A stretch of DNA of 5,964 nt, from NCBI GenBank assembly GCA_020634315.1, contig JACKBV010000065.1, positions 1-5,964 of the forward strand, in the 5' to 3' direction. A program made the translations under genes and the position numbers. The DNA is from Ardenticatenaceae bacterium (lineage in GTDB: Bacteria > Chloroflexota > Anaerolineae > Promineifilales > Promineifilaceae). Positions within the stretch are counted from its first letter, which is position 1. Each line of letters begins with the position of its first letter. This document shows positions 5,679 to 5,964 of the stretch, piece after piece. Below the pieces are notes generated by a model that saw nothing but the letters and a program-made list of their open reading frames with translations, ran no database searches and had not been told where the DNA came from.

Positions 5679-5702
5679 AAAAAAACGGCCGTTTGCTATA
5701 GT
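5672..5702 (+). promoter_or_regulatory. Extended -10 promoter of the small gene
   Basis: TATAGT (5697-5702) is preceded by TGC (5694-5696), the same TGC-TATA arrangement seen in the promoter at 1720-1728. The nearest -35-like word is TTACGA (5672-5677), 19 bases upstream and inside the second direct repeat. The spacer contains a complete AACGGCCGTT palindrome (5684-5693). The predicted start near 5709 leaves a leader of about 24 bases and rules out the upstream in-frame ATG at 5655. Confidence 0.55.
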
Positions 5703-5721
5703 GTGCCAGAATTCTGCTCCC

Positions 5722-5725
5722 GGAG
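5722..5725 (+). promoter_or_regulatory. Ribosome binding site for the TTG start
   Basis: GGAG lies seven bases before the TTG at 5733. The in-frame ATG at 5655 has no comparable site and lies upstream of the predicted promoter. Confidence 0.6.
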
Positions 5726-5732
5726 ACAAGCC

Positions 5733-5936
5733 TTGACGAAGCCGTATCACGCTTTTTTGCTGCGCTGCTGGCAAGAAAGCACGTCTAACCCAAACGCCGC
5801 ATCCGCCTGGCGCTTCAGCCTGGAAGATGCACACAGCCGCCAACGACGCGGGTTCGCCTCCTTAGAAGAACTCATCACGTTTCTCGAAGCAAGTTTGACC
5901 GCCGCCGCCAACGAAACGGGCGACAAAACAGCATAG
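5733..5936 (+). CDS. Small hypothetical protein, 67 residues, TTG start
   Basis: No function is assigned. The protein opens TKPYHAFLLRCWQE, continues with a short polar loop, then SAWRFSLEDAHSRQRRGFAS, then an amphipathic helix LEELITFLEASL and a polar tail. The predicted fold is two strands and a helix; there is no signal peptide or membrane segment, so it is probably cytoplasmic. The pattern FLLR-W, WR-SLED, RRGF-SLE, L--FLE resembles small uncharacterised proteins I associate with Chloroflexota genomes, often near large regulators; this is recollection, not a search result. The TTG start is chosen because GGAG precedes it and the promoter lies just upstream; the frame remains open back to an ATG at 5655. 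It is divergent from the BTAD regulator and shares its control region, so it is a candidate target of that regulator. Confidence 0.7.
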   Translation: MTKPYHAFLLRCWQESTSNPNAASAWRFSLEDAHSRQRRGFASLEELITFLEASLTAAANETGDKTA

Positions 5937-5964
5937 CACCAACCACCCAATAAATCATTTTAGG

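Larger units (their letters stand above)
670..5693. repeat. Highly iterated palindrome ACGGCCGT, 11 copies
   Basis: Exact ACGGCCGT starts at 671, 2039, 2608, 2911, 3532, 3852, 3940, 4645, 5332, 5546 and 5685. Eight are the full decamer AACGGCCGTT (670, 2038, 2607, 2910, 3531, 4644, 5545, 5684). One-base variants lie at 3585 (ACGGCCGC) and 4549 (ACGGCCGA). Equal base use predicts about 0.1 exact octamers in this window. Ten copies are inside genes on either strand; one is in a promoter. Dispersal, perfect symmetry and preservation through coding DNA resemble HIP1 (GCGATCGC) of cyanobacteria, which is a different word. Confidence 0.9.

Noticed and set aside
670..5693. The repeated palindromes as a CRISPR array or tandem repeat
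   Set aside because: Copies are only 8-10 bp, irregularly spaced (88 to over 1300 bp) and mostly inside coding frames.
5655..5732. ATG at 5655 as the start of the small gene
   Set aside because: It precedes the predicted -10 (5697-5702) and overlaps the direct repeats; TTG 5733 has a well-spaced GGAG.

Overview
The window looks like a piece of a moderately GC-rich bacterial chromosome, most likely a filamentous or uncultured member of the Chloroflexota (Anaerolineae or Ardenticatenia type). This placement is an inference. It rests on the style of the BTAD/NB-ARC/TPR giant regulator, on a 67-residue companion protein of a kind I associate with that phylum, and on an SSB that does not sit between rpsF and rpsR. 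No rRNA or other strong phylogenetic marker is present.

Layout from left to right. Positions 1-388 contain no convincing gene but hold candidate regulatory DNA: a nested inverted repeat, TGTCA/TGACA dyads, a promoter-like pair, and a strong terminator-like hairpin that ends 38 bases before the next start codon. Positions 389-1639 (+) encode an NAD(P)-dependent glutamate dehydrogenase, closed by a near-perfect intrinsic terminator. Positions 1700-1969 hold an extended -10 promoter, a roughly 61-bp palindromic element containing a dRS3-like core (ATTCCC-N8-GGGAAT), and a second promoter candidate overlapped by a tandem repeat. Positions 1970-2398 (+) encode single-stranded DNA-binding protein. 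Its terminator's T-tract runs into the stop codon of a convergent gene. That gene, 2463-5609 (-), encodes a 1048-residue AfsR/SARP-type regulator (winged helix, BTAD, NB-ARC ATPase, TPRs). It is divergent from a small CDS at 5733-5936 (+) that starts with TTG. The 123-bp gap between these two contains two direct repeats with an 11-bp period, as expected for SARP-type binding sites.

The genes do not form one pathway: gdhA and ssb are separate monocistronic units, and the regulator plus small protein form a divergent pair that may be co-regulated. The most striking global feature is a highly iterated palindrome. ACGGCCGT occurs 11 times exactly (about 0.1 expected by chance), and 8 of these are the full AACGGCCGTT. 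In coding DNA it is nearly always read in one frame as Thr-Ala-Val. One copy sits in the spacer of the small gene's promoter. This resembles the HIP1 phenomenon of cyanobacteria but with a different word.
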